The notes under the pieces were generated by a model that saw only the letters and a list, made by a program, of their open reading frames with translations, searched no databases and was not told the origin of the DNA. Below, piece by piece: positions 22,463 through 33,120 of a stretch of DNA of 42,953 nt. Each line of letters starts with the position of its first letter. Positions within the stretch are counted from its first letter, which is position 1. A program made the translations under genes and the position numbers. Location of the stretch: contig BFEA01000478.1 of assembly GCA_003427395.1 (NCBI GenBank), positions 750,340 through 793,292 on the forward strand. Direction: 5' to 3'. The DNA is from Chara braunii (lineage: Eukaryota > Streptophyta > Charophyceae > Charales > Characeae).

Positions 22463-23092
22463 NNNNNNNNNNNNNNNNNNNNNNNNNNNNNNNNNNNNNN
22501 NNNNNNNNNNNNNNNNNNNNNNNNNNNNNNNNNNNNNNNNNNNNNNNNNNNNNNNNNNNNNNNNNNNNNNNNNNNNNNNNNNNNNNNNNNNNNNNNNNNN
22601 NNNNNNNNNNNNNNNNNNNNNNNNNNNNNNNNNNNNNNNNNNNNNNNNNNNNNNNNNNNNNNNNNNNNNNNNNNNNNNNNNNNNNNNNNNNNNNNNNNNN
22701 NNNNNNNNNNNNNNNNNNNNNNNNNNNNNNNNNNNNNNNNNNNNNNNNNNNNNNNNNNNNNNNNNNNNNNNNNNNNNNNNNNNNNNNNNNNNNNNNNNNN
22801 NNNNNNNNNNNNNNNNNNNNNNNNNNNNNNNNNNNNNNNNNNNNNNNNNNNNNNNNNNNNNNNNNNNNNNNNNNNNNNNNNNNNNNNNNNNNNNNNNNNN
22901 NNNNNNNNNNNNNNNNNNNNNNNNNNNNNNNNNNNNNNNNNNNNNNNNNNNNNNNNNNNNNNNNNNNNNNNNNNNNNNNNNNNNNNNNNNNNNNNNNNNN
23001 NNNNNNNNNNNNNNNNNNNNNNNNNNNNNNNNNNNNNNNNNNNNNNNNNNNNNNNNNNNNNNNNNNNNNNNNNNNNNNNNNNNNNNNNNNNN
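22463..23092. other. Assembly gap (630 N)
   Basis: A run of 630 undetermined bases. It starts within (TA)n and ends at a repeat copy, so the missing sequence is probably more of the same repeat. The true length may differ. Confidence 0.99.
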
Positions 23093-23236
23093 GTCAAATA
23101 GAACTGCCCGGTAAACCGTAGGCATATATATATATATATATATCGTCAAATAGAACTGCCCGGTAAACCGTAGGCAGAGAGGGAGAAGAGGACAACAAAC
23201 GAGGGGCTGTGACAAACTGTTTCGTCGGAGTTTCAT
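23093..23236 (-). repeat. Fragment of hammerhead-bearing repeat (minus strand)
   Basis: Read on the minus strand, 23236-23145 matches the plus-strand block at 41047-41142 closely. It starts GAAACTCCGACGAAACAG, continues TTTGTCACAGCCCCTCG, then a CT-rich piece and GCCTACGGTTTACCGGGCAG. CCGAC-GAAAC is the downstream half of a hammerhead-ribozyme core. The upstream half (CTGATGAG) is missing, replaced by (TA)n. The last about 31 bp (GTCAAATAGAACTGCCCGG...) occur twice, at 23093-23124 and 23144-23176, separated by (TA)n. Confidence 0.75.
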
Positions 23237-23440
23237 ATATATATATATATATTATTTGCCCGTTTTTTTGGGCCGGCCGCTTTTTCCAGTGGGTCCAAGA
23301 CTAAAACAGCTAGCACAGTATGGCCTGTAGACACTGCCTATGTTAGCTCCATTGGAACACTTGATATCTGGGTAGGTGCTCATAGGATTGGATATGACTA
23401 CAGCTTGGTGACCAATGTGACACAGCTTGTCTGATAGCAC
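23237..23440. other. No gene recognised; (TA)n at start
   Basis: A short (TA)n tract at 23233-23252 is followed by non-coding sequence leading into the GGACCCC repeat block. Confidence 0.4.
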
Positions 23441-24553
23441 TTCAAGTGGGGCTGGGACGCTGTTGGCCTTGCCTAGCACTGGTGCCTGCAACTACTGTTT
23501 GGAATATCCGAGGTGGGCGCAGGGGTTCCGCTAAGGCTTGGACCCCACTGGAAAAAGGATGGAAAAAGTGGCCGGCCAAAAAAAATGGGCAAAGAATTTG
23601 GAAAGCTGGAAAGCAGTTTTGCAGGGACCCCACAGATGAGGACCAAATGCACGTGGAAAACCCTTTTGAAATCAGTTGAGCCAATTGTTGCCTGTCCCCA
23701 TTGGCACTCGTTTGTTTTGTTCTTTTATTTTATTTTTTACCTTTTTTTTGTGGCACTCTTCGTCGCTATTGGCTGCTGCCTCCCGTGAGACTTTTCCAGG
23801 AATGACATGCCCTCCCCACTACCCTCTAGAGTCGGCACAAAATTGCGGCGAGGAACCCTCCCGTGAGACTTTTCCAGGCTGCAGACTATGGCCTGGACCC
23901 CATAGGAATGCGGAAAGGAAAAAAATTGCCGCGGAAGTGTTTGCAGGACCGCACACCTCGCGGAAAAGTTTATGGAAAGGCCAAAATGTCTTCCAAAAAC
24001 CGTATTCCGGGACCCCACAGCCCGCATTTCGTGGCCTGGAAGATCGCCTGTGGACATTTTCACATGGTCCACGGTCTGGAAAACGGCCGCAAAACTGCTT
24101 TCCAGCTTTCCAAAATTCTTTGCCCCTTTTTCTTGCATCCTTTTTCCTGTGGGGTCCACCCCTTAGGCTTGGACCCCACAGGACGGTCACCGCGGAAAAG
24201 GAAAAACTTTGCTGCAAAACTGTTTCCAGGACCCCACAACCTGCAGCAAATGTCCAGGAAAAGGAGAACTTTTTTGCGCAAACCGTTTTCGGGACCCCAC
24301 AGTCCGAAGATAGTGGCTTGCGAAAACATTGTTTTGTGTTTTCACATAAGGTCGGACCCCACTGTGGTGCGGATGTCATTTTGGAAAGTCGGAAAGTACT
24401 TTTTCCGGGACCCCATGGCAGAGGACCAAATGCGCTTGGAAAACCCTCTGGAAATCAGTTGAGCCAATAGTTGCCTGCCTGTTTCCGTTGGCACTCTTTT
24501 GTTTCGTTTCTTTTTCCGTTTTTTTGTTTGTTTGTTTGTTTGTTTGTTTGTTT

Positions 24554-24592
<39 letters not shown>

Positions 24593-25079
24593 TGACACTC
24601 CCATCCACAGGACCTGGTTTTGGAAAAGTTCAAGACGGCTCTGGGGGCCAACCTCAGCTTTCGGCACAAATTTGCGGCGTCATTTCCTCCGCTCAAATGC
24701 TCTTGGGAAACCCAATCAGTTGAGCCAATCGTTGCCTCATCGGCGCTCATTTGTTTTGTTCTTGTTTTCTTTGTTTTTCCTTATTTTTTTGTGGCACTCT
24801 TGGTCGCTATTGGGTGCTGCCTCCTGTGAGACTTTTCCGAGACTTTTCCAGGAACGACACACCCTCCCCCTAGAGTTGGTACAAAATTACGGCGAGGAAT
24901 CCTCCCGTGAGACTTTTCCAGGCTGCGGACTATGTGAAAACACAAAACTATGTTTTTCCAAGCCGCAACCTTCGATCTGTGGGGTCCCGGAAAACGGTTT
25001 GCAGGAGAAATTTCACCTTTCGGAGGACGGTCCTGGAAACAGTACTCACACGGCGACCCCAAATCCGCAATTTGGGAAG
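23441..25079. repeat. Unrecognised repeat block with recurring GGACCCC word and internal duplications
   Basis: GGACCCC(A/C) or its complement occurs at least eleven times (near 23540, 23624, 23895, 24009, 24151 and 24980 as complement, 24171, 24229, 24291, 24354 and 24408), usually as GGGACCCCACAG. Similar phrases recur around it (GGAAAGCTGGAAAGCAG; GACTTTTCCAGG; CAGTTGAGCCAAT near 23678, 24456 and 24717). About 23676-23900 is duplicated as 24713-24935, including GTGGCACTCTTCGTCGCTATT and the T-rich tract. A pure T run lies at about 24548-24590. Frames crossing the block are long but disagree with one another and show no domain. Origin unknown, perhaps a non-autonomous element family. Confidence 0.6.
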
Positions 25080-25089
25080 GGCCGATTTG

Positions 25090-26232
25090 AGGTTTCGGGC
25101 ATGGTTCACATCACACTGCTGTACCTTTTCAGATGGGACAAGGTCGCGGCCGTCTGGAGAAATGGGGATTTGGTACTTGGCTGGTCACACGGGGCTATGC
25201 ACCAATTGTGCAAGAACTTTTGTGAACGAATTTTTGCCAAATTTTGAAGAAAATGCAAAAAAGAAAAAAAGGGAATTTGCGGTCACCTCCAGAGGTGACT
25301 GCAAAATCCCTTGCCCCAAGGGAATGGTTCGGAGCTGAAACCCACCCCTCTATCTCAGTACAAAACAAAGGTGGGGGTGAAATACCTTCAAGCTCAGCAG
25401 TCACTCCAACCCAAGTCCCTTGCTTCGCGAAGATTCTTAAGAATCAAGGGCCCAGGACAGGAGGAGCCCGAATGGTGTGCTTTATGGAAGGAACTGAGGA
25501 AAATTCCCTCACAAATAGATGCCAGCCTGATGTGGTCCCAATCACTACAGGTGATCCCATCGGCCCTGTGGCTCGCATCGAAAGGCGTTCAAATGTCGGT
25601 TTCCTGCAGTCGGTGTGAGTAGGGGTGGGAGTCTACCTCACATGTATGGGTCCACTGCCCATTAGCGGACGAGTTGGGATTATGGTGGAGTACCCATTGG
25701 CAAAGAATGTTTGGTAATGACTTTCATTGGAATGATGATTGGGTTCTATACGGTATTTTGCCGGGTCCCAAGCTGGTCTTCTCTTCGGGACTAGGGTATG
25801 TGGCTTTGGTGTGCAGAGGTCTACTCATGCAGGAAATTTGGAGAGCTAGAAATGCTATGGTATTTAGGAAGGAAAAGTATAACACTTTTCAACAACAGCA
25901 GCAGCTGCCGAAAATGCATTCTTGCTGATTGGAGGAACTGCGTGGGGACACAAGGAAATTCTAGATTGTGGTTCCAAAAAACTTGGACTTTGAGGAACAA
26001 ACTAGCGGTTTTTACAGCTGAAGGTGACATGCATGTCTCAAAATGGTTGGAGCCGGATTAGGCTCTACAGGTGGTATCTTGGCCGAAGTTGGTTAGGCTA
26101 AGATTGAAAACAGCTTTACGGGTGGGTAGGGGACCTAGAGGAGCGGCATTCATTTTCGGAGTGGTATGGTCGGCTGGCTCCCCAAGGTCTGCCGTAAGAC
26201 GCACCAGATATGTTGAAGATTTTATGAGCTAA
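25090..26232 (+). pseudogene. LINE ORF2 C-terminus with zinc-binding (zf-RVT) domain
   Basis: The coding remnant needs at least two frame changes and two stops. It reads WDKVAAVWRNGDLVLGW, then CALWKELRKIPSQ, then VSCSRCE-stop-EWESTSHVWVHC. The last is the C-x2-C...H-x4-C zinc-binding module found after RT in plant LINEs (zf-RVT). It continues NDDWVLYGILPGPK and LQEIWRARNAMVF-like sequence (MQEIWRARNAMVF here), then TWTLRNKLAVFTAEGDMHVS, a TAG stop at about 26059, and WPKLVRLRLKTALRVGRG, ending at TAA 26230-26232. The stop near 25620 is consistent with GAG or CAG changed to TAG, and the one near 26059 with TGG changed to TAG. The RT itself lies upstream of the truncation and is absent. Confidence 0.75.
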
Positions 26233-26478
26233 AGCTTCGTCAATAGCTCATCTCTTTTGATCTGCGCTTCATCTATTTACTTTTTGGGAAGCCTTTTTGG
26301 GTGGGACGCTGGACCTAGTTTCCAGCTGATAGAATTGTATTGAATGGAATAGTTTAGCTCAAAGGTTGATTTTGAGTTTATAAGCGAAACTGGCTGAGGC
26401 TGCCAGGATAACTCCAGGTTGAATTGTGAGGTCCCCGGCCTCGTCCCATGCCTTTTGAAATCAATGATACTGCTTTCC

Positions 26479-26479
<1 letters not shown>

Positions 26480-26516
<37 letters not shown>
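26480..26516 (+). repeat. Poly(A) tail of LINE
   Basis: A run of about 37 adenines directly after the LINE 3' untranslated region. It is the retrotransposition hallmark that fixes the element's orientation and end. Confidence 0.85.
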
Positions 26517-26520
<4 letters not shown>

Positions 26521-28300
26521 GTGCCCCGCGGCTTCCCAGGCCGCTGACAAATGGGCACTGGAATAGTACATTTGTGAATCTGGTGGATAAGTGTGACCGG
26601 CATTTCCCCCTTTTTTTGGGGATTTTGGGATTATAGGTCCCCGTGTGAGTATGCCCTAAGGAAAAATGCTGAGGCAGGAAGGGATGGGTTCTGCGAGCAC
26701 GCCCAAAAAGAAGAAAAAAGAAAGAGAATGCTCCTTTGCTGTCACTCTGTTGTTAGGGCAGGAGAATAGCCGACTGGCTCATGACAATGGACTTGTGCCA
26801 AGAATAGCCTATGCGTGGAACGCCGTAGTGCATCTGCATGTGGTCCATAAAGGGATCCGACCCGCAGAAACCGGCGTCGTGGCCACCACTTGGGACGACC
26901 TGGCGAGTGAATCATAACTCTGTTGGTTCCACCTTCAGCGACCAACAATAAATGACAACAGATGCAACGAACTAATCAGTTGATATTGAATTGTTGTGCA
27001 CTTCTACACGGCCCCTCATTCATCCGGTTTGTTTTTTGCGGCCAGCTGGAGGAAAACAGGACTTCTTTGACTCGGCTCTGGACGCACCTGTGGTCAGATA
27101 CGTCCCAAGTCGGCGGTAACTACTGCCAGATACGTCTACTAGGGAAGTCCCAGCGCGCCCAGAGAGGGAGAGGTGGGCGTCCTTTCCCGCCACCCCCATC
27201 CCAACATCCGTACCTCGGTGTTGCGGTTTTGCCGCTTCGGGAAGCGCCGTTGTGCATCTGCGTCTGGCCCAACAGGGGGGCTAGGTTCCACGTACGTAGA
27301 TTCTTCGTTCGGAACCGTACATAGCAGGAATCGACGGCCAGAAACACAGACTCGTGTAAGTCGGATCTCGCCTGTCGAAGGAGAAGCGCCAGCGTGGAAA
27401 CGAACAGCCAGGAAGGGGTTATGAAACTGGTAAGAGCGCCTTCACACTTCAGCTTTTCCGACTGAATTTGACGCTAGCTACGGTCATCTACATCCAGGGA
27501 AGCTCGAAGTGGCGGTCATCTTCACGCTAAACGCGGGCATCTTCACGCTAAAATTTTCCTGGGCGGAATCTGACCCTATTACTATTATTGTCTGCTAGAT
27601 ACCATTGAGAAAAGTCATTGCGCGAATTTACCCCTCGGTACTGCCGACTCACGGCAGCGTGGTCACTTTGCCTCGGTGGCAGCTCTTGTTCTCCTAGCGT
27701 CGTGCCGCGCTCCGGTCTCTTCCACAAGGCGGCACCGCCGCCCAGCACAAGCCAGCCATGCAGGTTGCATGCAGCAGACGGAACGGAGGATCTGGGCAGA
27801 AAAAACAGAAACGCTTTCGGAAAAAAAGGGAAAAACCGCAACGCTGAAGCGGCAAAAGTAAAAAACGAAAAAGGGAAACGAAAGAAAAGGCGCCGAACGC
27901 TACCATCTGGTGTGGGGGATTTCCTTTGCCGCCCACCGGCGTGAGCCTTCAATTATGCAGTATGGTCAAAGTTCATATAAAGCATTCCCGTCGGCCCTTT
28001 AATGCACGAGCGGTGCACGTTGCGCCGTGCACGACCAGAAGACGAAGCACAGTCAGAGCCGCCTTTTGCTAACCGAAGGAACAACAGTGTGTTTTTGGAC
28101 TGTGGTGCGCCCCGCCGTTGCCGGGCGATTCATAACGTGATGATAATATTAGGAGTTCGTTCGATCACGGAAGAATCGAAGGTATCGGTTGTACTGCTGT
28201 GGTCGGCGATCCCTCGGTGTCGGTGATCCCTGGGTGTCGGCGATCCCTAAGCACAGGGAGGAGGGGAATTCGCAGGACGACGGTTCCGTAGATCATACAG
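26517..28300. other. No gene recognised
   Basis: Short overlapping frames without family features. Near 28197-28250 the phrase CGGCGATCCCT / CGGTGATCCCT occurs three times in tandem (about 22-bp spacing). If the candidate exon at 28301 is real, this would be its upstream region. Confidence 0.35.
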
Positions 28301-28472
28301 ATGCGATTCGAGTCTGTGCTTCATCGCTTCACTCGTGTGGCGGGTGCTGCGTCTGTGTCGCTGCACGGGCGATTGGTTGTCCGTGCCGCTCGATCGTCTG
28401 GTCTGTCCGGCAACCATATTCATAGTTACTCTTCTTCTCCGTCTTGTGGCTATCGTCTCTCGCATCAATTGG
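28301..28472 (+). CDS. Candidate first exon encoding a mitochondrial-type transit peptide
   Basis: An ATG at 28301 opens 57 codons ending at a strong donor, CAATTG-G|GTAAGT (28473). The peptide starts MRFESVLHRFTRVAGAASVS and includes LHGRLVVRAARSSGLSG. It is rich in Arg and Ser, with a single acidic residue, as in organelle presequences. It ends one base into a codon. I cannot identify the following exon. It could belong to the PEPCK gene 9 kb downstream, whose first visible exon lacks a clear start, but a direct join to 37363 does not keep frame; an intermediate exon or another acceptor (for example before 37388) would be needed. It may also be chance. Confidence 0.3.
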
Positions 28473-28914
28473 GTAAGTCAAGACAAGAGCTTTCGCTACT
28501 GACGTGGGAGAGTGAGGTAGTGGGAAGTTCGCTCGGGACTCCTCGCGAGGCAACCTGCGGTTGGTGGGTACCGAATCGTGAAGGCCGTGGGCAATCCGAC
28601 GGCCGAATGGCGACGACAGCAGCGCTTGCTCGCGTTTCATCACAGGCGGCGTGGGTGAAGAGTGCATGTGGTGCTGTTGCTGATGACTGTCGGCATGACT
28701 GTACGAGCTCGTCATCTTTGGCTCCAAGGGTGTCGATGCCAATCCGACTGGAGTCGAGAGGAAGTCAGAAATTGGCGAGCTCCAGCAGCCCTATTTTCTC
28801 AGAGAGGAAGCATTTTGTGCAAGGATCGCGCGCAATTCGTTCCACAACGTTGCCCATTCGGTCATTCCCAGAGGTAAGGAAGCTCGCGCTTAAAAACCTT
28901 CCCCCTATATACCT

Positions 28915-28921
28915 GCCCGAC
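28915..28921 (+). promoter_or_regulatory. Possible TATA element
   Basis: CTATATA within CCCCCTATATACCTGCCC, followed by pyrimidine-rich sequence and a long (CT)n tract about 100 bp downstream, an arrangement common at plant transcription starts. Support is compositional only. Confidence 0.2.
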
Positions 28922-29014
28922 CCCTTCCCATCTTCTTATCGTTCCACAACGTAAGGCGATCCGATCCCAATTGCGGAAGACGTTTGTTTGTCTTCTTCGT
29001 CGCATTCTACCCTC

Positions 29015-29017
<3 letters not shown>

Positions 29018-29084
<67 letters not shown>
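29018..29084. repeat. (CT)n microsatellite
   Basis: About 33 perfect CT dinucleotides. Frames through it read Leu-Ser repeats and are not genes. Confidence 0.97.
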
Positions 29085-29087
<3 letters not shown>

Positions 29088-30237
29088 TTCGTTTCTCTCT
29101 CTCTTCTTTATTTCGCTCTACCTTTCAGCCTTCTCTGTCTGAGAGTGTGCGAGTCTCAAGACGACCAGCCTGAGCCTAGCCTTCCTGCCGTGATAGGGAA
29201 GTCTACAGTGATCCGTGAATGGTTTCGACCCACAGATAGGTGCGGTCCTAATTGCGAACATGTACTGAAAACTGTTGCTAAAATGTCGACCCATAGATAT
29301 GGCCACGTCTCTTGCCCTCTTTAACCCTGTTCGTTCTCCATTTCTCTGTAAGTCTATCATGATGAGGTATCTTTTTTTTGTAATAAGCACGAAACGACTA
29401 TTTAAGAGAGTCTGACGTGGAATCAGGGGGCTTATAGATCGCTACGAAGAAATCGACGCCTTAAAGTTTGCGGGGCTTCAAACATGTTGTCATTTTCCCC
29501 TGGGGGCTTATAGATTGCTACGAAGAGATCGGCGTCTTTGTGGGCCTTCAATTATTTTGTCTTTTGCTCCTTAGCCGCCTCCATAGTGGATCCGTGTTTG
29601 GGAAAATCCATCGCTGCCTTGCGTTTGGGCTGAGAAGACCTCGAAACTCTGGGGTCGACTCCGTACTAGGCGGTCTGAGAAAAGCTCAGTAGTGTGCGCG
29701 ATCGATCGAAATATTCGATCGGTTGATATCCTTGCAATTGGTCTTTGCATCATTGCATCATTGTTTTGCAATTGTAGTCGAACGTCAGCGATGAAGATGC
29801 TTCAGTGGTTGGAACTTGGAGACGAGATCGGGTTCGCCTGATGTCGATTTGGAATTTGAAAAATCTTTGAATTCCTGAAAAGAAATGTCTGTCATGAGAT
29901 TGTGACATGCAATTGCAGATTATTTTCCCTTTTTTAAAGGAATATATATTTGGTGCCGATTGGCATACCACTATTTCTCTCCATGGTGAGACTTGTTTCC
30001 ATGATTTCATCCTCGTTTGAGTCGAGATAGTCTGCCTGATGATAGATTTGTAATTCGGAACTCTTTCCTGGAAAGCAATCTCTCTCAACTTCTCAAGACG
30101 TTTGGATTTATAGTTGCAGAGTATTACTGTTGTTTCTCCTGAAAATTAGTATTCGGTGCCGATTGCCACCACTATCGGGAATTGTTTCCCGCTGTTTCTC
30201 TCCCTAACTTCTCTCCCCCGTTGCGTCTTTTTCAGCA
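29085..30237. other. No gene recognised
   Basis: Contains a short direct repeat (GGGGCTTATAGAT(C/T)GCTACGAAGA near 29428 and 29502) and otherwise no coding or RNA signal. It may be intronic. Confidence 0.35.
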
Positions 30238-30320
30238 ATTACCGTCTTGACCCGAATAGAACGCCTGGTCATTATAGCTGTATTTGGCACGACTTTCGGT
30301 CAGATGCAGCGACAGTAGTT
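30238..30320 (+). mobile_element. Half copy of a fold-back MITE family
   Basis: TTACCGTCTTGACCCGAATA followed by GAACGCC(T)GGTCATTAT and GCTGTATTTGG matches the left arm and centre of the elements at 34268-34378 and 34721-34833. The right arm is missing after CAGATGCAGCGACAGTAG. Confidence 0.75.
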
Positions 30321-32499
30321 CATGTATCCCTCACCCGTTCCATCTCTTACCAGTCGCATTGAGTTTTCTTTCCTGCTCACTCCGCGGTGTGAGCATGTAT
30401 CATTTTGAGCGTGTACAGAAGAAATTGGCCATTGCTCGTCTTCTTCTTCTTCCGCTTACTCCGCAATTGACATCTCGAAGTAGTTTTCTTTTTGTGTCAG
30501 ATGCACAGGTTGCCGGTGCCGATGAAGCATCATGGGGATTTGGGTTGTATCTGCCGATCGGGGATGACTTTGTCACTGCCGTCGTGTAGCGCGCGGTGCA
30601 CGATATGTGCTCTTGATCCTGTGTCTGTTGGCTCCTTTTCGACTACCGTTGTCCTCCCTAGCACAATTCACCCTCATCCTGGATGTATACAAGCTCTCGT
30701 CTCGGTGCGATTTGGTCATGGCGAGTGTGCGTTATGTTGGGAGGAAGACGCTAGCACAGGTGTGCACGAAAGTCGATTAAACGTGTGAAAATTGCAAGGG
30801 TAGTACTTGTAATTCGGTTAGGAGGGAAAGGAAAGAACTTGGACAGGGAAAGGAACGAACTTGGACGATGATATTTTCTAATTACGGATCCGTTGCGAAG
30901 GATCAGGACATGTCGATCATCCGGATGAAGGATCGGCGCATTTGTCGAAGGAAGGTGTGTTGAGGGCGAGTGCTTGCCTGATAAGCTGGTGTGTGTTGGT
31001 TTTCGCCTCTTCTGGTTTCTCCTATTAACTTGAGAAGCGCGCGCGGTTCCACGTGGTATGGTGTGTTTGGCAGCTGCATAGCAGGATCGTGTGTGTCCAT
31101 TTGGAGCGCATGCATCAACAGTATGCCATTTGGAGTCCGATTCTCCGTTTTTTTTTTTTTTTTTTTTTTTGGTTTTTCTCTGTTTCGCTTAGGTAAATTT
31201 TGAAAGAAGTTGAATATATATGTCTGTATACATGTATATATTTGTTTATATATGTATATGCATATTTGGTCGTTCTCTTTGTTTCTTTAAGGCGATCTTA
31301 GAAAGAAGTTGAATAGAATGATAGCCTTCGTCTGGTATACACGATCGAAATTGTCGAGACCGCGGATGATTGACGCTAGATGGCCTTTGCTTACAGTAAC
31401 TATGATGACGAGTGAAATGGGCTTTGATTCAGTGATGCAGTTGGCAGCCTTCTTTACTGTGATGCTCTTATATTTGTGATGTTTGGGGGGTCTCTCTTGT
31501 ATGCGATTGTTACCTGTATTTCCTCATGGCGAGGCATTAGCCTTTATGAAAGTATGATTGAGCTCGGTTTGTTCTTTCAATGATGGATATTACTAGTATG
31601 TATAATGCATGGTGTATAGATCTATGCACTTTTCTTAAGTTGGGCGGAGTTCTGGCGAACGACTTCCGTTTTCTGCAGCAGTAGCACGGGAAGGAGCAGT
31701 CCACGTGATCGGTGTGATAGATAGAATGCGTAGGAACGTGCGCTTTTAGGAAGACTTAGTATCAAGTAAGGGCTTCTTGAAGAGACCTTAACATGAGGGA
31801 GGCTTCCGGACGTCTCTGAAGGCACTTTGGTATTTTTTTTTTATTTTTCATGTTTAACTCATCCTCTGAAGGCGCTGTGATATGTTTTTTTCCCTTTACT
31901 GTAGTAGCTCTGTTGGCGATCTTCACCAATATTTTGGAAACGCATTGACGAGGGAGATCCGGATGCCGCCTGTGTGACGCGCCCGAGATCGACGATATGG
32001 GATGAAGGTGTTATGATTCCACTTCTATTTTCTTCTCAACGAAATTTACGAGGCTCATCCGCACAGCACTCACTTTTTTAAGATTTCTTTCGTTTTTGGT
32101 TTGTTTTTTGTTTTTTTTGGCTTATCATCTGAAGGGATTCATTAGCACAGAGATTTCTTTTACGCACTGAAGGGTCGATGCGAGTAACTAGACCAGCGAA
32201 GTTGTGTATCTGAAGGCCGAGGAGATAGATAAATTTAAGGTTTACCCTATTGTTAGAGATTTTATTTAGGGATTGAAGCTCAAAGATTTCATTTACGGGA
32301 GGATAATCAGGGTCCAGCGAAGTAGATGTATATCTGAAGGCTGCGGGAAGAAATTTACCGTATGCCGTTGAGTTTGCGGCATTCCATTCCATGGTAACGA
32401 TCAACAGGCAAGTGAAGTTTTTAGTACCTTAGTCTCAGTAAACGAAAAACATTCCAACTATTTGATACGATGATGAAATTTCCCGATCCCTGAATTGAA
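30321..32499. other. No gene recognised; possible intron
   Basis: AT-rich sequence with a T homopolymer at about 31149-31170 and short TATATG-rich runs near 31215-31265. No coding similarity or RNA gene was seen. Confidence 0.4.
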
Positions 32500-33120
32500 C
32501 TCGAACTCGAGGGTCTTAGAGAGGATCTTAGAGAATCGTATATGATCTTATAGGATCATAGAGAATGTCTAAGAATCTTTGAGAATCCGTAAAGAAAAAT
32601 AGAGAATGTCTAAGAATCTTTGAGAATCCTTATAATATTTTAGAAAATCTTATATGATCGTATAGGATCATAGAGAATGTTAAGAGGATTTTGGAGGATT
32701 TTAGAGGATTTTAGAGGATTTAGAGAATGTCGAAGAGTCTTTGAGAATATTTTTAACATCTTAGAGAATCTTATATGATCTAATAGGATCATAGACATGT
32801 CTGTGAATCTTAAGAGGATTTCAGAGGATTTTAGAGGATTTGATAGGATGTTAGAGGATCAGAGGATCTTAAAGAATCTTAGAAAGGATCTTAGAGAATC
32901 TTATATGATCTAATAGGATCATAGACATGTCTATGAATCTTTAGAGGATTTCAGAGGATTTTAGAGGATTCTATAGGATGTTAGGGGATCAGAGGATCTT
33001 ACAGAATCTTCTTAGAGAGGATTTTAAAGGATTCTATAGGATGTTAGAGAATCTTAGAGAATCTTAGAGGATCTTAGAGAATCTTAGAGGATCTTAGAGA
33101 ATCCCAGGGATCTGTGGGAA
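32500..33120. repeat. Degenerate short-unit satellite with higher-order periodicity
   Basis: The block is built from roughly 10-bp words such as AGAGGATTTT, AGAGAATCTT and AGAGGATCTT. A landmark TTATATGATC...ATAGGATCATAGA recurs at about 32538, 32650, 32771 and 32901, giving higher-order units of 112, 121 and 130 bp. The last two units (32761-32890 and 32891-33020) are nearly identical. Purine-rich on the plus strand throughout; no coding content. Confidence 0.9.

Larger units (their letters stand above)
25080..26516 (+). mobile_element. 5'-truncated LINE (non-LTR retrotransposon) with poly(A) tail
   Basis: Plus-strand remnants of the C-terminal end of a LINE ORF2 are followed by about 250 bp of 3' untranslated sequence and a poly(A) run at 26480-26516. 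The tail directly marks the 3' end. The 5' end falls near 25060-25080, where the GGACCCC repeat block ends, as usual for incomplete reverse transcription. No target-site duplication was identified because the 5' edge is uncertain. Confidence 0.75.

Noticed and set aside
22193-23236. Long open frames across the (TA)n tract and N gap
   Set aside because: They translate undetermined bases and Ile-Tyr repeats; there is no real coding evidence.
28473-28954. Continuation of the 28301 frame to 217 codons
   Set aside because: A strong GTAAGT donor interrupts it at 28473 and the downstream part overlaps an open minus-strand frame; I kept only the exon-sized part as a candidate.
28988-29173. Leu-Ser repeat frame
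   Set aside because: It is the (CT)n microsatellite read in frame.
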